64,000 bases of DNA from Dehalococcoidales bacterium. GTDB lineage: Bacteria > Chloroflexota > Dehalococcoidia > Dehalococcoidales > UBA2162. Below the pieces are notes generated by a model. It ran no database searches, had not been told where the DNA came from, and saw only the letters and a list, made by a program, of their open reading frames with translations. The position numbers and the translations under genes are program-made. How positions within the stretch are numbered: position 1 is the stretch's first letter; every line of letters starts with the position of its first letter. The stretch lies in contig JAFGCW010000005.1 of NCBI GenBank assembly GCA_016932435.1, positions 1-64,000 of the forward strand, read 5' to 3'. This document shows positions 17,465-25,882 of the stretch, one piece after another.

Positions 17465-19399
17465 ATGAACACATACGGATATGCAGGTAAAATCCTGGTA
17501 GTCGATCTATCAAAGGGCAGTTCGTACGAATTGCCCACTTCCGACTACGCTGAAAAATTCATCGGCGGCAGAGGTTTCGGCGTAAAATTGTTTAGTGAAC
17601 TCGTTCCACCGGATACCAGTGCCTTCGATCCTGAAAACTGCCTGATATGCGCTACCGGTCCGGTCACCGGCTTTTCCGGACTCGCAGGATGCCGATGGAT
17701 CATGTGTGGTAATTCGCCATCACGTCAACCTCAAATGTTTTCCTACGGCAACCTGGGAGGTAAATGGGGTTCTAACCTGAAATACGCCGGTTACGATGCT
17801 CTTGCCGTAACCGGAAAGTCCGATACTCCGGTCTACCTGTATATTCACGATGAAAAAATAGAAATTAAAGACGCTGCTCATTTATGGGGACTGACAACAT
17901 TCGATACACAGGACAAATTAACCGGTGAACTCGGTAAGAATGTCAGCGTACTGACTATCGGTCCGGCCGCAGAGAACCTGGTAGTCTTTGCCACCTCTTT
18001 AGCCGACCGTGGAGCGTCTGCGTCCGGCGGGATGGGAAGTATCATGGGTTCCAAGAACCTTAAGGCAATAACTGTCGAAGGGAAAAAACGACCCAGAGCA
18101 GCAGAGCCGGATACTCTCAAGCAGATATCCGACTACGTAAAAAGTATTCGGGCTTCCACTTTTAACGCACCATCGCCTTGGGCAATACCGGGTGTTACGA
18201 AACCGGAAAACTGTTACGGCTGTGGAATAGGCTGTTCACGGCAGTCCTACCGGGCGGATGACGGCAGGCAGTATAAGTCGTTCTGCCAGGCAGGAACCAT
18301 ATACGGAATGGAGGCAATGAGATATTACGGCGAACGAAACACTGTTCCACTATATGCAACGCGTCTCTGCGACGCGTATGGTCTTGATACTGCGGTCACC
18401 CAGCCCCTCATATCATGGCTTATCGAATGCTATCGTGAAGGAATTCTCGCTGAAGATGAAGCAGGATTACCATTTTCCAAGGCAGGAAGTTCCGAATTCA
18501 TCGAAGCGTTTGTCCGTCGTTTATCGTTCCGTGATGGCTTCGGTGATATCCTGGCAAAGGGGACGCTTCATACCGCTGAAACACTTGGCAAAGAAGCAAC
18601 AGCGCTCGTAAGAAGATACGTCGGTGCCCGAACCAACGAAAGTCGGGATTACGATCCTCGTCTGATACCTACCACCGCTCTTTTACTGGCTACCGAGCCG
18701 AGGAAACCGGTCAGCCAGCTTCACGGTATCAGCGGCAACACGCTGATATCCTGGTGCACCTGGCAGAGAGATAATACGGAAGGGTTCCTGTCTACCGACG
18801 ACCTTCTTACTCTGGCATCCAGGTTCTGGGGAAGTGAAAAAGCTGTCGATTTCTCCACTTACGAAGGTAAAGCGCTTGCCGCGAAAAGGGTTCAGGACAG
18901 GGCTTATGCCCAGGAAAGTCTCATTCTCTGCGACGTCCACTGGCCTATGCAGGTTACCTCGGAAGATGCGTCGGAAGGGCATGTCGGCGATCCGACCGTA
19001 GAAAGTCGTATATTTTCAGCTATTACAGGAAACAAAACGTCCGAAGATGAACTCTATCATGCCGGAGAACGAATACTCAATCTGCAAAGAATGGTTCATT
19101 TACTGCATGAGTGGAACGGCAGAAATGATGATATCGTGATGGAGTATTATTTCAATGAGCCGCTAAAAAAGGGGGAGGTTTTTTTCAGCCCGGACGGCGT
19201 AATGCCCGGACCTGACGGAGAGTTAATTTCAAGGTTAGGCCTGACGCTGGACCATGACGAATATAACAGGATGCTGGATGAGTATTACCGACTACGGGGT
19301 TGGGATACAAATACCGGTCTGCCAACGACCGATAAACTTAATGAACTCGGGTTGAATGAAATAATCCCTGCACTCGAACGGCAGGGACTTATAAAGTAA
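17465..19399 (+). CDS. aldehyde:ferredoxin oxidoreductase family protein (copy 2)
   Basis: 644 residues, clearly paralogous to the 14634 gene: GYAGKILVVDLSKG, GGRGFGVKLFSE, SYGNLGGKWGSNLKYAGYDALAVTGK, ASGGMGSIMGSKNLKA, CYGCGIGCSRQSYRADDG and LILCDVHWP. ATG 17465 follows AAGGGG. The two AORs, read in opposite directions around a methyltransferase, probably arose by duplication and may act on related substrates. Tungsten rather than molybdenum is usual for the family. Confidence 0.9.
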   Translation: MNTYGYAGKILVVDLSKGSSYELPTSDYAEKFIGGRGFGVKLFSELVPPDTSAFDPENCLICATGPVTGFSGLAGCRWIMCGNSPSRQPQMFSYGNLGGKWGSNLKYAGYDALAVTGKSDTPVYLYIHDEKIEIKDAAHLWGLTTFDTQDKLTGELGKNVSVLTIGPAAENLVVFATSLADRGASASGGMGSIMGSKNLKAITVEGKKRPRAAEPDTLKQISDYVKSIRASTFNAPSPWAIPGVTKPENCYGCGIGCSRQSYRADDGRQYKSFCQAGTIYGMEAMRYYGERNTVPLYATRLCDAYGLDTAVTQPLISWLIECYREGILAEDEAGLPFSKAGSSEFIEAFVRRLSFRDGFGDILAKGTLHTAETLGKEATALVRRYVGARTNESRDYDPRLIPTTALLLATEPRKPVSQLHGISGNTLISWCTWQRDNTEGFLSTDDLLTLASRFWGSEKAVDFSTYEGKALAAKRVQDRAYAQESLILCDVHWPMQVTSEDASEGHVGDPTVESRIFSAITGNKTSEDELYHAGERILNLQRMVHLLHEWNGRNDDIVMEYYFNEPLKKGEVFFSPDGVMPGPDGELISRLGLTLDHDEYNRMLDEYYRLRGWDTNTGLPTTDKLNELGLNEIIPALERQGLIK

Positions 19400-19416
19400 C
19401 GGCTATTATTTACTTG

Positions 19417-19644
19417 TTATCCCGGCGGTAAACCGTTGAATTCGCCTTTATCTCCCTGGTATTCGAACACGTCCTCGATCTTCACATTGAACAAATTTGC
19501 TATTTTAAAAGCCAGCCCTATCGATGGATCGTACTTTCCTTTCTCTATCGATACTATCGTCGATCTTGTAACATCGAGTTTCTTTGCGAGTGACTCCTGG
19601 GTAAGATCATGCATTGCCCTGAATACTTTAAGTCTGTTCTTCAT
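19417..19644 (-). CDS. XRE-family helix-turn-helix regulator
   Basis: A compact 75-residue repressor-type HTH: MKNRLKVFRAMHDLTQESLAKKLDVTRSTIVSIEKGKYDPSIGLAFKIA (abridged), with recognition helix around TRSTIVSIEKG. This type (often paired with DUF2178 membrane proteins) is common in anaerobes and archaea. The start was moved to ATG 19644, 8 bp after the DUF2178 stop. It probably represses its own operon through the palindrome at 20071-20086. Confidence 0.88.
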   Translation of the reverse strand: MKNRLKVFRAMHDLTQESLAKKLDVTRSTIVSIEKGKYDPSIGLAFKIANLFNVKIEDVFEYQGDKGEFNGLPPG

Positions 19645-19652
19645 AATTCGAC

Positions 19653-20036
19653 CTACGACCTGGATGCGAAAATGTAATATAGAGATACCTGGACAATCAG
19701 CATCGCACACACGGCGAATGCCAGTGTAGCTCCGATAATCCCGAACTCATACGGAAGCGAATCTTTGAATATGATAAAAATCAATCCGATTAACGCCATC
19801 CCGATAGTTAATACACGGTAACTTGCAGTTATCGCTCTGCTGCCGATAGTTCTCAGTCGTTCATCGGCAAGTGTTTCGGTAGTCCTTCTTCTGAGAATGT
19901 ATTTGATAACCATAGCAACAACGATACCGATTACAGGTATATATACCGGCATATCCGCCAGTATCGTCCAGATAATCAGTCCTCCGAGTATAAGTATCAT
20001 TGCCAGCGTATATAACCTGAATGCTTTTGCGGTCAT
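19653..20036 (-). CDS. DUF2178-family membrane protein
   Basis: 127 residues with four hydrophobic segments (about 9-27, 31-47, 75-89, 97-122) and a central charged loop RRRTTETLADERLRTIGSRA typical of DUF2178. Function unknown. It forms a two-gene operon with the downstream XRE regulator. This pairing suggests membrane signal sensing or antagonism of the regulator (inference). Confidence 0.8.
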   Translation of the reverse strand: MTAKAFRLYTLAMILILGGLIIWTILADMPVYIPVIGIVVAMVIKYILRRRTTETLADERLRTIGSRAITASYRVLTIGMALIGLIFIIFKDSLPYEFGIIGATLAFAVCAMLIVQVSLYYIFASRS

Positions 20037-20067
20037 TTTATTACTCCTTGTTTATTATACTTACCTT

Positions 20068-20096
20068 ATTGTATAGCATGCTATACTTTTTGTCAA
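20068..20096 (-). promoter_or_regulatory. promoter of the DUF2178-XRE operon
   Basis: On the minus strand TTGACA (20096-20091), 17-bp spacer, TACAAT (20073-20068). A 16-bp palindrome fills the downstream part of the spacer and the -10 element. Confidence 0.7.
20071..20086. promoter_or_regulatory. candidate XRE operator
   Basis: Perfect palindrome GTATAGCATGCTATAC overlapping the spacer and -10 hexamer. A bound dimer would block RNA polymerase, which fits autorepression by the XRE protein encoded in the operon. Confidence 0.6.
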
Positions 20097-20108
20097 GTAT
20101 GTTAAACC

Positions 20109-20138
20109 AAAAGGAAGCACTCTAAAGCACTTCCTTTT
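20109..20138 (-). terminator. terminator downstream of queA
   Basis: Arms AAAAGGAAG and CTTCCTTTT around a 12-base loop; an internal TGC/GCA pairing can lengthen it. It lies 20 bp after the queA stop on the minus strand, which ends the radical SAM-queA transcript. Confidence 0.7.
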
Positions 20139-20158
20139 TAAACATTAATCATCGCAGT

Positions 20159-21190
20159 TTACAGTATCAGCATAGCATCGCCGAAGCTGTAAAACCGGTA
20201 CCTGTTCTCTACTGCTTCCCGGTAAGCCTTCTTTATATTTTCAGTACCGGCAAAGGCAGAGACCATCATTATCAGGGTCGAACGCGGCAGGTGGAAGTTC
20301 GTTATCATTGCGTCCACAATCTTGAACCGGTATCCCGGTAATATGTACAGGTCTACCCATCCCTCATATGGCTGAAAAATATCCATACTGCAGTTCTGTG
20401 CGGCCGCTTCCACCAATCTTACGCTTGTCGTCCCTATACATATTACTCGACGTCTTTCGTTTTTGGCTTGTCTGATCTCATCAGCGGTGTAAGTATCCAA
20501 TATTCCATATTCGCTATGAATTAAATGTACCTGCGGATCCTCTTCTTTTACAGGACGGAAGGTATCCAGTCCAATGTGCAGGGTAGTAAAAAGGCACTTC
20601 ACTCCTTTTGTTGTTAAACCCTCTAACAACTCCCTGGTAAAATGCAGCCCGGCGGTCGGCGCCGCGGCACTGCCTTCCGGTTTAGCATATACCGTCTGGT
20701 ACCTTTCAGCATCATCCAGGTGAGTATGGATATATGGCGGTAGCGGAACCTCTCCCAGGTCAGGAAGCATGCTGTTATCTGAAAACCTGATAATCCTGGT
20801 TCCTCCTTCACCTGTATCGACGGCTTCCGCTGTTGCAGTCTTACCGTTCTCGGTATTGGATATTTCTACCAGCGTTCCCTGTCGGACACACTTTCCAGGT
20901 CTTACCAGTGTCTGCCACGTCCCATCTTCCAGTCTTCTCAGCAGCAGTATCTCAACACTGCCACCGGTATCGATTCGTTTCCCTTTCAGTCTTGCCGGAA
21001 TGACACGACTGTTATTGAAAACAAGCACATCACCGGCGTTTAAATAATCGATAATATCTGTGAAGTTTCGGTGTTCTATCGACCTGTCGTTCCTGTTCAG
21101 GACAAGCAGTCGAGAATGGTCCCGGTTTTCAATCGGTGTTTGTGCGATCAGTTCGGGCGGTAGATGGTAATCGAAATCGCTGGTCTTCAT
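20159..21190 (-). CDS. queA: S-adenosylmethionine:tRNA ribosyltransferase-isomerase
   Basis: QueA makes epoxyqueuosine in tRNA by transferring and isomerising the ribosyl moiety of SAM onto the preQ1 base. At 343 residues it has the usual length. Clear signatures: MKTSDFDYHLPPELIAQTP start, DRHS-like SRLLVLNR, PTAGLHFTRELL, TTLHIGLDTFRPV, HSEYG and FHLPRSTLIMMVSAF. It follows the radical SAM gene by 12 bp. queH at 23920 performs the next step. Confidence 0.97.
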   Translation of the reverse strand: MKTSDFDYHLPPELIAQTPIENRDHSRLLVLNRNDRSIEHRNFTDIIDYLNAGDVLVFNNSRVIPARLKGKRIDTGGSVEILLLRRLEDGTWQTLVRPGKCVRQGTLVEISNTENGKTATAEAVDTGEGGTRIIRFSDNSMLPDLGEVPLPPYIHTHLDDAERYQTVYAKPEGSAAAPTAGLHFTRELLEGLTTKGVKCLFTTLHIGLDTFRPVKEEDPQVHLIHSEYGILDTYTADEIRQAKNERRRVICIGTTSVRLVEAAAQNCSMDIFQPYEGWVDLYILPGYRFKIVDAMITNFHLPRSTLIMMVSAFAGTENIKKAYREAVENRYRFYSFGDAMLIL

Positions 21191-21202
21191 GATTCAGGTT
21201 CG

Positions 21203-22135
21203 TTACAGCCGTCGATAGGATTCAGGTCGGAGTGTCGACTGGTCGCCTTTTTCAATCACGTTCTTCAACTGGGTAACCATGCGCTCTTTCTCCTGGGGCA
21301 GTCTTCCTCTTACTGCGAGATAATTCGAGGCATGCATGGAGCTGAAGAAACAATTGGAAAAATCAGAGTTTTCCACCATTATCAGCAATTCTTTAAGCGA
21401 TTGAAATTCTGATATTGTATGAAATCTGCCTTCGGCCATATCTTTCATTATCGGAGCATCTTCCACATACAAAAGAGTAAGTGCACCGACATAATCGGGG
21501 TCCATCTCGTTTAAGACCCTTATCGTTTCATGGGCATGTCTTTCACTCTTTTCGATGCCGCCAAGTCCAAGGATAACCATCACGGAAGTAAGTATTCCTG
21601 CGACCTTTACTCTTTTTATAGCTTCAATCATCTCTGCCGACGTGATGCCCTTCTTCACGTCTCTCAGCACTTCGTCATCGCCACTCTCCAGCCCCATATA
21701 GACAATACCCAGTTTCAGCTTTTTCAGTTCTTCAAGTTCTTCCTGCGTCCTTCGTAAAATATCGGCCGCCGTCGCGTAAATTGCCACTCGTTCTACAAAG
21801 GGCAGTTTTTCATTCAGGTGTTCAAGTACAATCTTCAGTTTTTCATATGGATATACCAGAGCATCTGCGTCCTGGAGGAACACTCCTTTCCCGTCCCAGT
21901 CACTCGCAATCCAGTAGACAATATCCGATACACCCGGTATTCGTACATTACTTTTCACATACATTGCCAGTGCGTCGATCTCAGCAAGTACTTCCTCCAT
22001 ATCGCGTAACTGCAACTTTGATCCGTAATACTGACAGAATGTACAGGTATTGTTCGAGCATCCTGCCGTCAACGGGAGATAATAACTTCTTGCTTCACTC
22101 GGGGGCCTGATTATATCCGGTCTTTCGAATGCCAT
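21203..22135 (-). CDS. radical SAM protein
   Basis: 310-residue radical SAM enzyme with the cluster motif CSNNTCTFCQYY (C-x4-C-x2-C spacing), a glycine-rich GLGGIEKS and SAM-binding region GLESGDDEVLRDVKKG, as in the Elp3/coproporphyrinogen-dehydrogenase-like branch. The start was placed at ATG 22135 behind GGAAGAG rather than the upstream ATG 22150. It is upstream of queA with 12 bp between, so it may act on tRNA, but no direct evidence is visible. Confidence 0.85.
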   Translation of the reverse strand: MAFERPDIIRPPSEARSYYLPLTAGCSNNTCTFCQYYGSKLQLRDMEEVLAEIDALAMYVKSNVRIPGVSDIVYWIASDWDGKGVFLQDADALVYPYEKLKIVLEHLNEKLPFVERVAIYATAADILRRTQEELEELKKLKLGIVYMGLESGDDEVLRDVKKGITSAEMIEAIKRVKVAGILTSVMVILGLGGIEKSERHAHETIRVLNEMDPDYVGALTLLYVEDAPIMKDMAEGRFHTISEFQSLKELLIMVENSDFSNCFFSSMHASNYLAVRGRLPQEKERMVTQLKNVIEKGDQSTLRPESYRRL

Positions 22136-22204
22136 TTCTCTTCCTTTCATGAATCATTCTAAATTACTCAGGTCTTCAACTCAAGTCTTCTGATATTATA
22201 AAAA

Positions 22205-22233
22205 GGCGAGTCCCGATTAACTCGGGACTCGCC
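22205..22233 (-). terminator. strong intrinsic terminator
   Basis: 12-bp perfect stem GGCGAGTCCCGA/TCGGGACTCGCC with loop TTAAC. On the minus strand it is followed by TTTTTATAAT, so it ends the zinc-ribbon gene transcript before the radical SAM gene. Confidence 0.88.
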
Positions 22234-22317
22234 TGTCCACCCCCACTCCCCACATCCACTCTATATATTATAGAGGTGATCAGTAATTATCTCTGCGACT
22301 TTAATCACTTTTTTTGT

Positions 22318-22515
22318 CTACTCTTCATCTTCGATTTCATCTTCGTACTCTTCATCGAGAATCCCTGCAGCTACCTTAACTTTACTCACTGGTACCCTCT
22401 CCAGATCGATTCGATACGAACACATCAGGCACTTCTGGTAAACATCATCGAAGTCTTTTTCGATGTACATATCGCTCCCGCATCGTGGACAGGACTTTAA
22501 TTTCCACGTCACCAT
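22318..22515 (-). CDS. small zinc-ribbon protein with acidic tail
   Basis: 65 residues with a four-cysteine zinc ribbon (CPRCGSD...CLMCSYRIDL) and an acidic C-terminus DEEYEDEIEDEE. ATG 22515 has AAGGTG six bases upstream; a GTG start 18 bases earlier is less likely. Family not recognised. The acidic tail suggests interaction with a basic partner, perhaps nucleic-acid machinery. It is monocistronic by its own terminator. Confidence 0.7.
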   Translation of the reverse strand: MVTWKLKSCPRCGSDMYIEKDFDDVYQKCLMCSYRIDLERVPVSKVKVAAGILDEEYEDEIEDEE

Positions 22516-22682
22516 CTTTATCACCTTCCCCACACACAGGAAATATTCAGGTTAAGGCTATTTTATTATTTGGAAAAGGTAATGTATGTGATAATAATCT
22601 CACTATGGTAATCTGATGCTGAAAGGTGTGGATACTACGGGGAAAATGGGCATATGAATAAAGACAAATATGCTAAAAATTT

Positions 22683-22718
22683 AGAGGAATAACCGTTAAA
22701 GTTCTAGTTTATTCCTCT
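22683..22718 (-). terminator. terminator overlapping the ferredoxin stop codon
   Basis: Arms AGAGGAATAA and TTATTCCTCT (10 bp) around 16 bases, followed by AAATTTTTAG on the minus strand. The 5' arm includes the last codons and the TAA of the ferredoxin gene, so translation and termination may be coupled. Confidence 0.7.
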
Positions 22719-22915
22719 ATGATAATCTCAAACGGGCAGGTAATCGCGTCATTAGGGCAAACCATTTCACAGTTTCCACACCACCTTGTGCAACCTTTGC
22801 ACTGATGTGATTCATTGTATTTCGCTTTATTATCAACGATAATTAAGGCATTACAAGAGCATACAGAAACACATATACCACACCCGTCACATTTTTCCTG
22901 GTCTATTTTAGGCAT
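22709..22915 (-). CDS. ferredoxin with atypical second cluster motif
   Basis: 68-residue ferredoxin. First motif CDGCGICVSVCSCNALI, second CKGCTRWCGNCEMVCPNDAI, which holds five cysteines in a C-x2-C-x3-C-x2-C-x3-C pattern instead of the normal four. It lies downstream of a Crp/Fnr-family gene on the same strand (78 bp), so expression may be under redox or other small-molecule control. Confidence 0.85.
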   Translation of the reverse strand: MPKIDQEKCDGCGICVSVCSCNALIIVDNKAKYNESHQCKGCTRWCGNCEMVCPNDAITCPFEIIIEE

Positions 22916-22993
22916 ACTGGTACTTATAACTCCACCACTTCCTTACATGATAATAATAAGACTGCATGATTCTGGCTGTATGTAACAAATGTC

Positions 22994-23662
22994 TCACACA
23001 GGTTCTTCAACCATTTCTCTTAAAGCATCGATATCTGTAATCGTAACTTTATGTCGATTAAGCTTTATTATCCCATCTTCTTCAAGAGCTTTCAGAGATC
23101 TTCCGACCACTTCACGGGCACTTCCCGCCATGGCGGCCATTTCCTGTTGTGTCAACCGGGGTGTGTCTATCGAGTCAGCGGCAGCATATTCAAGGAGTAT
23201 TTTTGCCACTCTCCCGATCACATGCCTGAAAGACAGATCCTCAACAAGCGTAACCAGCTCACGTACCTGCCCGGCAAGTACTTTGATTGTATTATGCACT
23301 ATTATCGGATGATTCTTTAATAGAGTATTCAGTTCATTTTGTCCCAGCTCATACAGTATCACTTCACCCATTGCCTGAGCACTTGCCGGATTTACCCCTT
23401 CATCGAAAACACCTACGTCGTTAAATGTTTCACCCGGCCTGGTAATACTAAGTATCTGTTCTTTGCCCTCTATCGATGTTTTGAAAATTTTAACAGCCCC
23501 GGAACAAACGATATACAGTGCGGTAGCTTTATCGCCTTCGTAAATGATGATATCCCCGCGTTCGTAATGTCTCTCGATTGCGAGTTTTTTTATGGATTGG
23601 TGTTCATCCTGACTCAACCCATCGAAATATGGAATGCTGCAAATTAATTCTTGATTATCCAT
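22994..23662 (-). CDS. Crp/Fnr-family transcriptional regulator
   Basis: 222 residues: cyclic-nucleotide-binding fold (about 10-125, with RGDIIIYEGDKATALYIVCSGAVKIF), dimerisation helix (about 126-150) and winged HTH with LTQQEMAAMAGSAREVVGRSLKALEEDGII. No N-terminal cysteine cluster is seen, so it is not a canonical oxygen-sensing FNR; its ligand may be a small molecule. It likely drives the ferredoxin gene below it and possibly itself through the imperfect inverted repeat at 23704-23721. Confidence 0.92.
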   Translation of the reverse strand: MDNQELICSIPYFDGLSQDEHQSIKKLAIERHYERGDIIIYEGDKATALYIVCSGAVKIFKTSIEGKEQILSITRPGETFNDVGVFDEGVNPASAQAMGEVILYELGQNELNTLLKNHPIIVHNTIKVLAGQVRELVTLVEDLSFRHVIGRVAKILLEYAAADSIDTPRLTQQEMAAMAGSAREVVGRSLKALEEDGIIKLNRHKVTITDIDALREMVEEPV

Positions 23663-23703
23663 TGGTTGTATATAATCTTTATTATCAGATGAATTAAACA
23701 GAT

Positions 23704-23721
23704 GTCATATTCTAACATGAC
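23704..23721. promoter_or_regulatory. candidate regulator site
   Basis: Inverted repeat GTCAT-N8-ATGAC, 42 bp upstream of the Crp/Fnr start. The arm spacing is wider than a standard FNR box, so assignment to this regulator is tentative. The remaining bases between 23662 and 23920 show no gene. Confidence 0.25.
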
Positions 23722-23919
23722 TTGGTAAATAATACTACATAATATTTCGTTAATACATCTTTTCTGGCGAAAGCTATACAGGATTCGGGGAAATCAGACC
23801 TTGAACAGCAGATATGTTATTAGAATCCAAATAAAACGACAGTGCTGTCTGGGTGATACCGAGGTAGTTCTGCCTTCACCAGGCGGATGTATAGATATCT
23901 AAATCGGAATCGTCCCCGG

Positions 23920-24459
23920 CTATGTTCTAACCGTTCGCATGCTGTAGATACAGCCGCAGTAGTTCTGTCGGTAAATTCCCCACTCTTTGGCTAAAGTAGT
24001 AGCCCGTTGAAATCCGGCTTTTTTCTTGAAATCCCTGACTACGAATCTTTCTCTACTGATCTCCACGCCAATCCTGTTTACAATATCAGCCGGTTTACGC
24101 GGTCCTATCGTCAGGGTAGTCGTGAAGTAATCGATATCAGACTCATTAAGACGCCGGTTTGTATCTTCAAGCCTGTACCTGAAACATACCTCACATCGTT
24201 TGCCACCTTCCGGTTCTTCCTTCAATGATTCAGTGGCTGCCATCCATTCATCTGGTTCATATAAACCTTCTTCAAGTGAGAAGTTGAGTTCTTCTGCGAC
24301 TTTTCGAGTGGCTTCCAGCCTTCTCTGATACTCTTCATATGGGTAAATATTAGGATTGTAGAAATAACCTGTTACTTCAAAGCCTTCGGATAAAAGCTGT
24401 TCAGCAGCTCCCGCAGCGCAGACTCCGCAGCAGATATGGAGAAGCACTTTCTTTACCAT
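23920..24459 (-). CDS. queH: epoxyqueuosine reductase QueH
   Basis: QueH (PF02677, DUF208) reduces epoxyqueuosine to queuosine in tRNA without cobalamin. 179 residues with all the family cysteines: LHICCGVCAAG near the N-terminus, RCEVCFRYRL in the middle and YCGC at the C-terminus, plus the final GIYRQNYCGC block. The start was moved to ATG 24459, which overlaps the end of the upstream HAD gene by 7 bases and suggests translational coupling. Confidence 0.95.
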   Translation of the reverse strand: MVKKVLLHICCGVCAAGAAEQLLSEGFEVTGYFYNPNIYPYEEYQRRLEATRKVAEELNFSLEEGLYEPDEWMAATESLKEEPEGGKRCEVCFRYRLEDTNRRLNESDIDYFTTTLTIGPRKPADIVNRIGVEISRERFVVRDFKKKAGFQRATTLAKEWGIYRQNYCGCIYSMRTVRT

Positions 24460-25100
24460 GACTCCATATCCTTGATAACCTGGTGAAAATCGGTAAATGG
24501 AATACACGAGAACTTTTCAGAACTACAATACTCGATCATTGACCCGGTAGCAAAAACATAGTGGCTCTTACTCGCCGGAAGAATATCGGACCGACCGTCA
24601 CCCAGGTATATGACCTTGTAGCCCTGTGCGAGATAATACTCGGTAAACGCAGCTTTTACTTCTTCATCCAGATAGTTCTCATCAGGACCTTTATGTCTTA
24701 CAGTGAGTCCGTTTTCGCTGAAAACAGTATTCGACGCATGCACTTCCACGTCACCAAATCCAATTCTCCCGAGTATATCCTCTATATAAAAATCAAGGCC
24801 GTTACTGACAATCACAAACCGGTAGTCTTTTAATCGGCAGTACTCTACGAATTCAGCAAAGCCTTCTCTTACCGATACCTTCTCCCTTATCAATTTTAGA
24901 AGGATTTCTTCATCGGCCTTAACCATGGCAAAAACCGTCGAGTTAAACTCACCAACGGTCATTTCCCCTTTCTGGTATTCATCGAACAAAGAACGCCACT
25001 TTTCAGGAATGTACGCATCCAGTATCGTGAAACTGGCGTCCTCTATCGTGATGGTACCGTCGAAATCGCACTGCACCAGTATTTTGTCAGATTCTCTCAA
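24453..25100 (-). CDS. MtnX-like HAD-IB phosphatase
   Basis: HAD-superfamily phosphatase of 215 residues: motif I CDFDGTITIEDASF, motif II VIVSNGLDFYI and motif IV GDGRSDI. This subclass includes 2-hydroxy-3-keto-5-methylthiopentenyl-1-phosphate phosphatase (MtnX) and phosphoserine phosphatase-like enzymes. No other methionine-salvage gene is nearby, so the substrate is open. It sits between DUF169 and queH on the same strand. Confidence 0.8.
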   Translation of the reverse strand: MRESDKILVQCDFDGTITIEDASFTILDAYIPEKWRSLFDEYQKGEMTVGEFNSTVFAMVKADEEILLKLIREKVSVREGFAEFVEYCRLKDYRFVIVSNGLDFYIEDILGRIGFGDVEVHASNTVFSENGLTVRHKGPDENYLDEEVKAAFTEYYLAQGYKVIYLGDGRSDILPASKSHYVFATGSMIEYCSSEKFSCIPFTDFHQVIKDMESW

Positions 25101-25124
25101 TCCGGTATCTCTTTAACCTGCTAT

Positions 25125-25862
25125 CTATTCGGTATCCAGTCCCCACTGCTTGAACACTTTTTGATAGATATCCGGCTGGGGGAAGTTCGGCCAGATTGCC
25201 GGTTGGATATTGGCGTGTGAAAAATGCCCTTCCTGGGCCTGGGAAAAATCTTCCATGAATTTATCGAAGCGCGCTGCCGGAATAGAAAACATCATTTCAT
25301 CATCGGTTCCAAGCGCTCTTTCATACTCTCCCGGGTCAGGAAGCACCACCCAGTATTTACCGGTCAACATCGGTTTAACAATAGAGTTATAGCAAGACCA
25401 TGAAAAAAGCGCCGTCTCCGTTTCTTTTTGTTCTGATTCACTCATTGCCCAGAGCATGCTTCTTAATTGCGCTGTGTTCGAGTACACCAGCACCAAGTCA
25501 GGTATATAATTCGCCGTTTTAAGAGGTGCTGTCAAAATCCCGATATACCTGCCATACTCGAAACTGTCGTAGGTTTTCGGCCTTCCCGAAGCGGTCACAT
25601 CAGTGTCTACCAGGCCGTATGTCATAAGCGGGCCCGGACACCAGTTGTCTTCTTTCAGCATCGCTATCATATCTTTGTTCCGTCTTGATAGGCCGAAAGT
25701 CTGGCACTGAGCAAGGTGATATCCCCTGTCTCTCTTCGGTCTTATCGCTCCTTCGGGTATATCGTCTTCCTTTTCCAGCATCTTGACAGCCAGGGGTGAC
25801 GTTTTTAACAGAAGTACCCTTTCCAGATATTCGCCATGTTTATTGAAATCTTTATTCTCCAT
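25125..25862 (-). CDS. DUF169-family protein (copy 1)
   Basis: 245-residue DUF169 protein (PF02596). Conserved text includes LKTSPLAVKMLEKEDDIPEGAI, DRGYHLAQCQTFGLSRR, MLKEDNWCPGP, LVYSNTAQLRSMLWA and a C-terminal WGLDTE. Two cysteines (AQCQ and NWC) are also present in copy 2 and may bind a metal. Biochemistry is not known; DUF169 genes are common in corrinoid-rich anaerobes. It follows pyruvate kinase by 20 bp. Confidence 0.85.
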   Translation of the reverse strand: MENKDFNKHGEYLERVLLLKTSPLAVKMLEKEDDIPEGAIRPKRDRGYHLAQCQTFGLSRRNKDMIAMLKEDNWCPGPLMTYGLVDTDVTASGRPKTYDSFEYGRYIGILTAPLKTANYIPDLVLVYSNTAQLRSMLWAMSESEQKETETALFSWSCYNSIVKPMLTGKYWVVLPDPGEYERALGTDDEMMFSIPAARFDKFMEDFSQAQEGHFSHANIQPAIWPNFPQPDIYQKVFKQWGLDTE

Positions 25863-25882
25863 TGATATATCTCCTTCAATGT

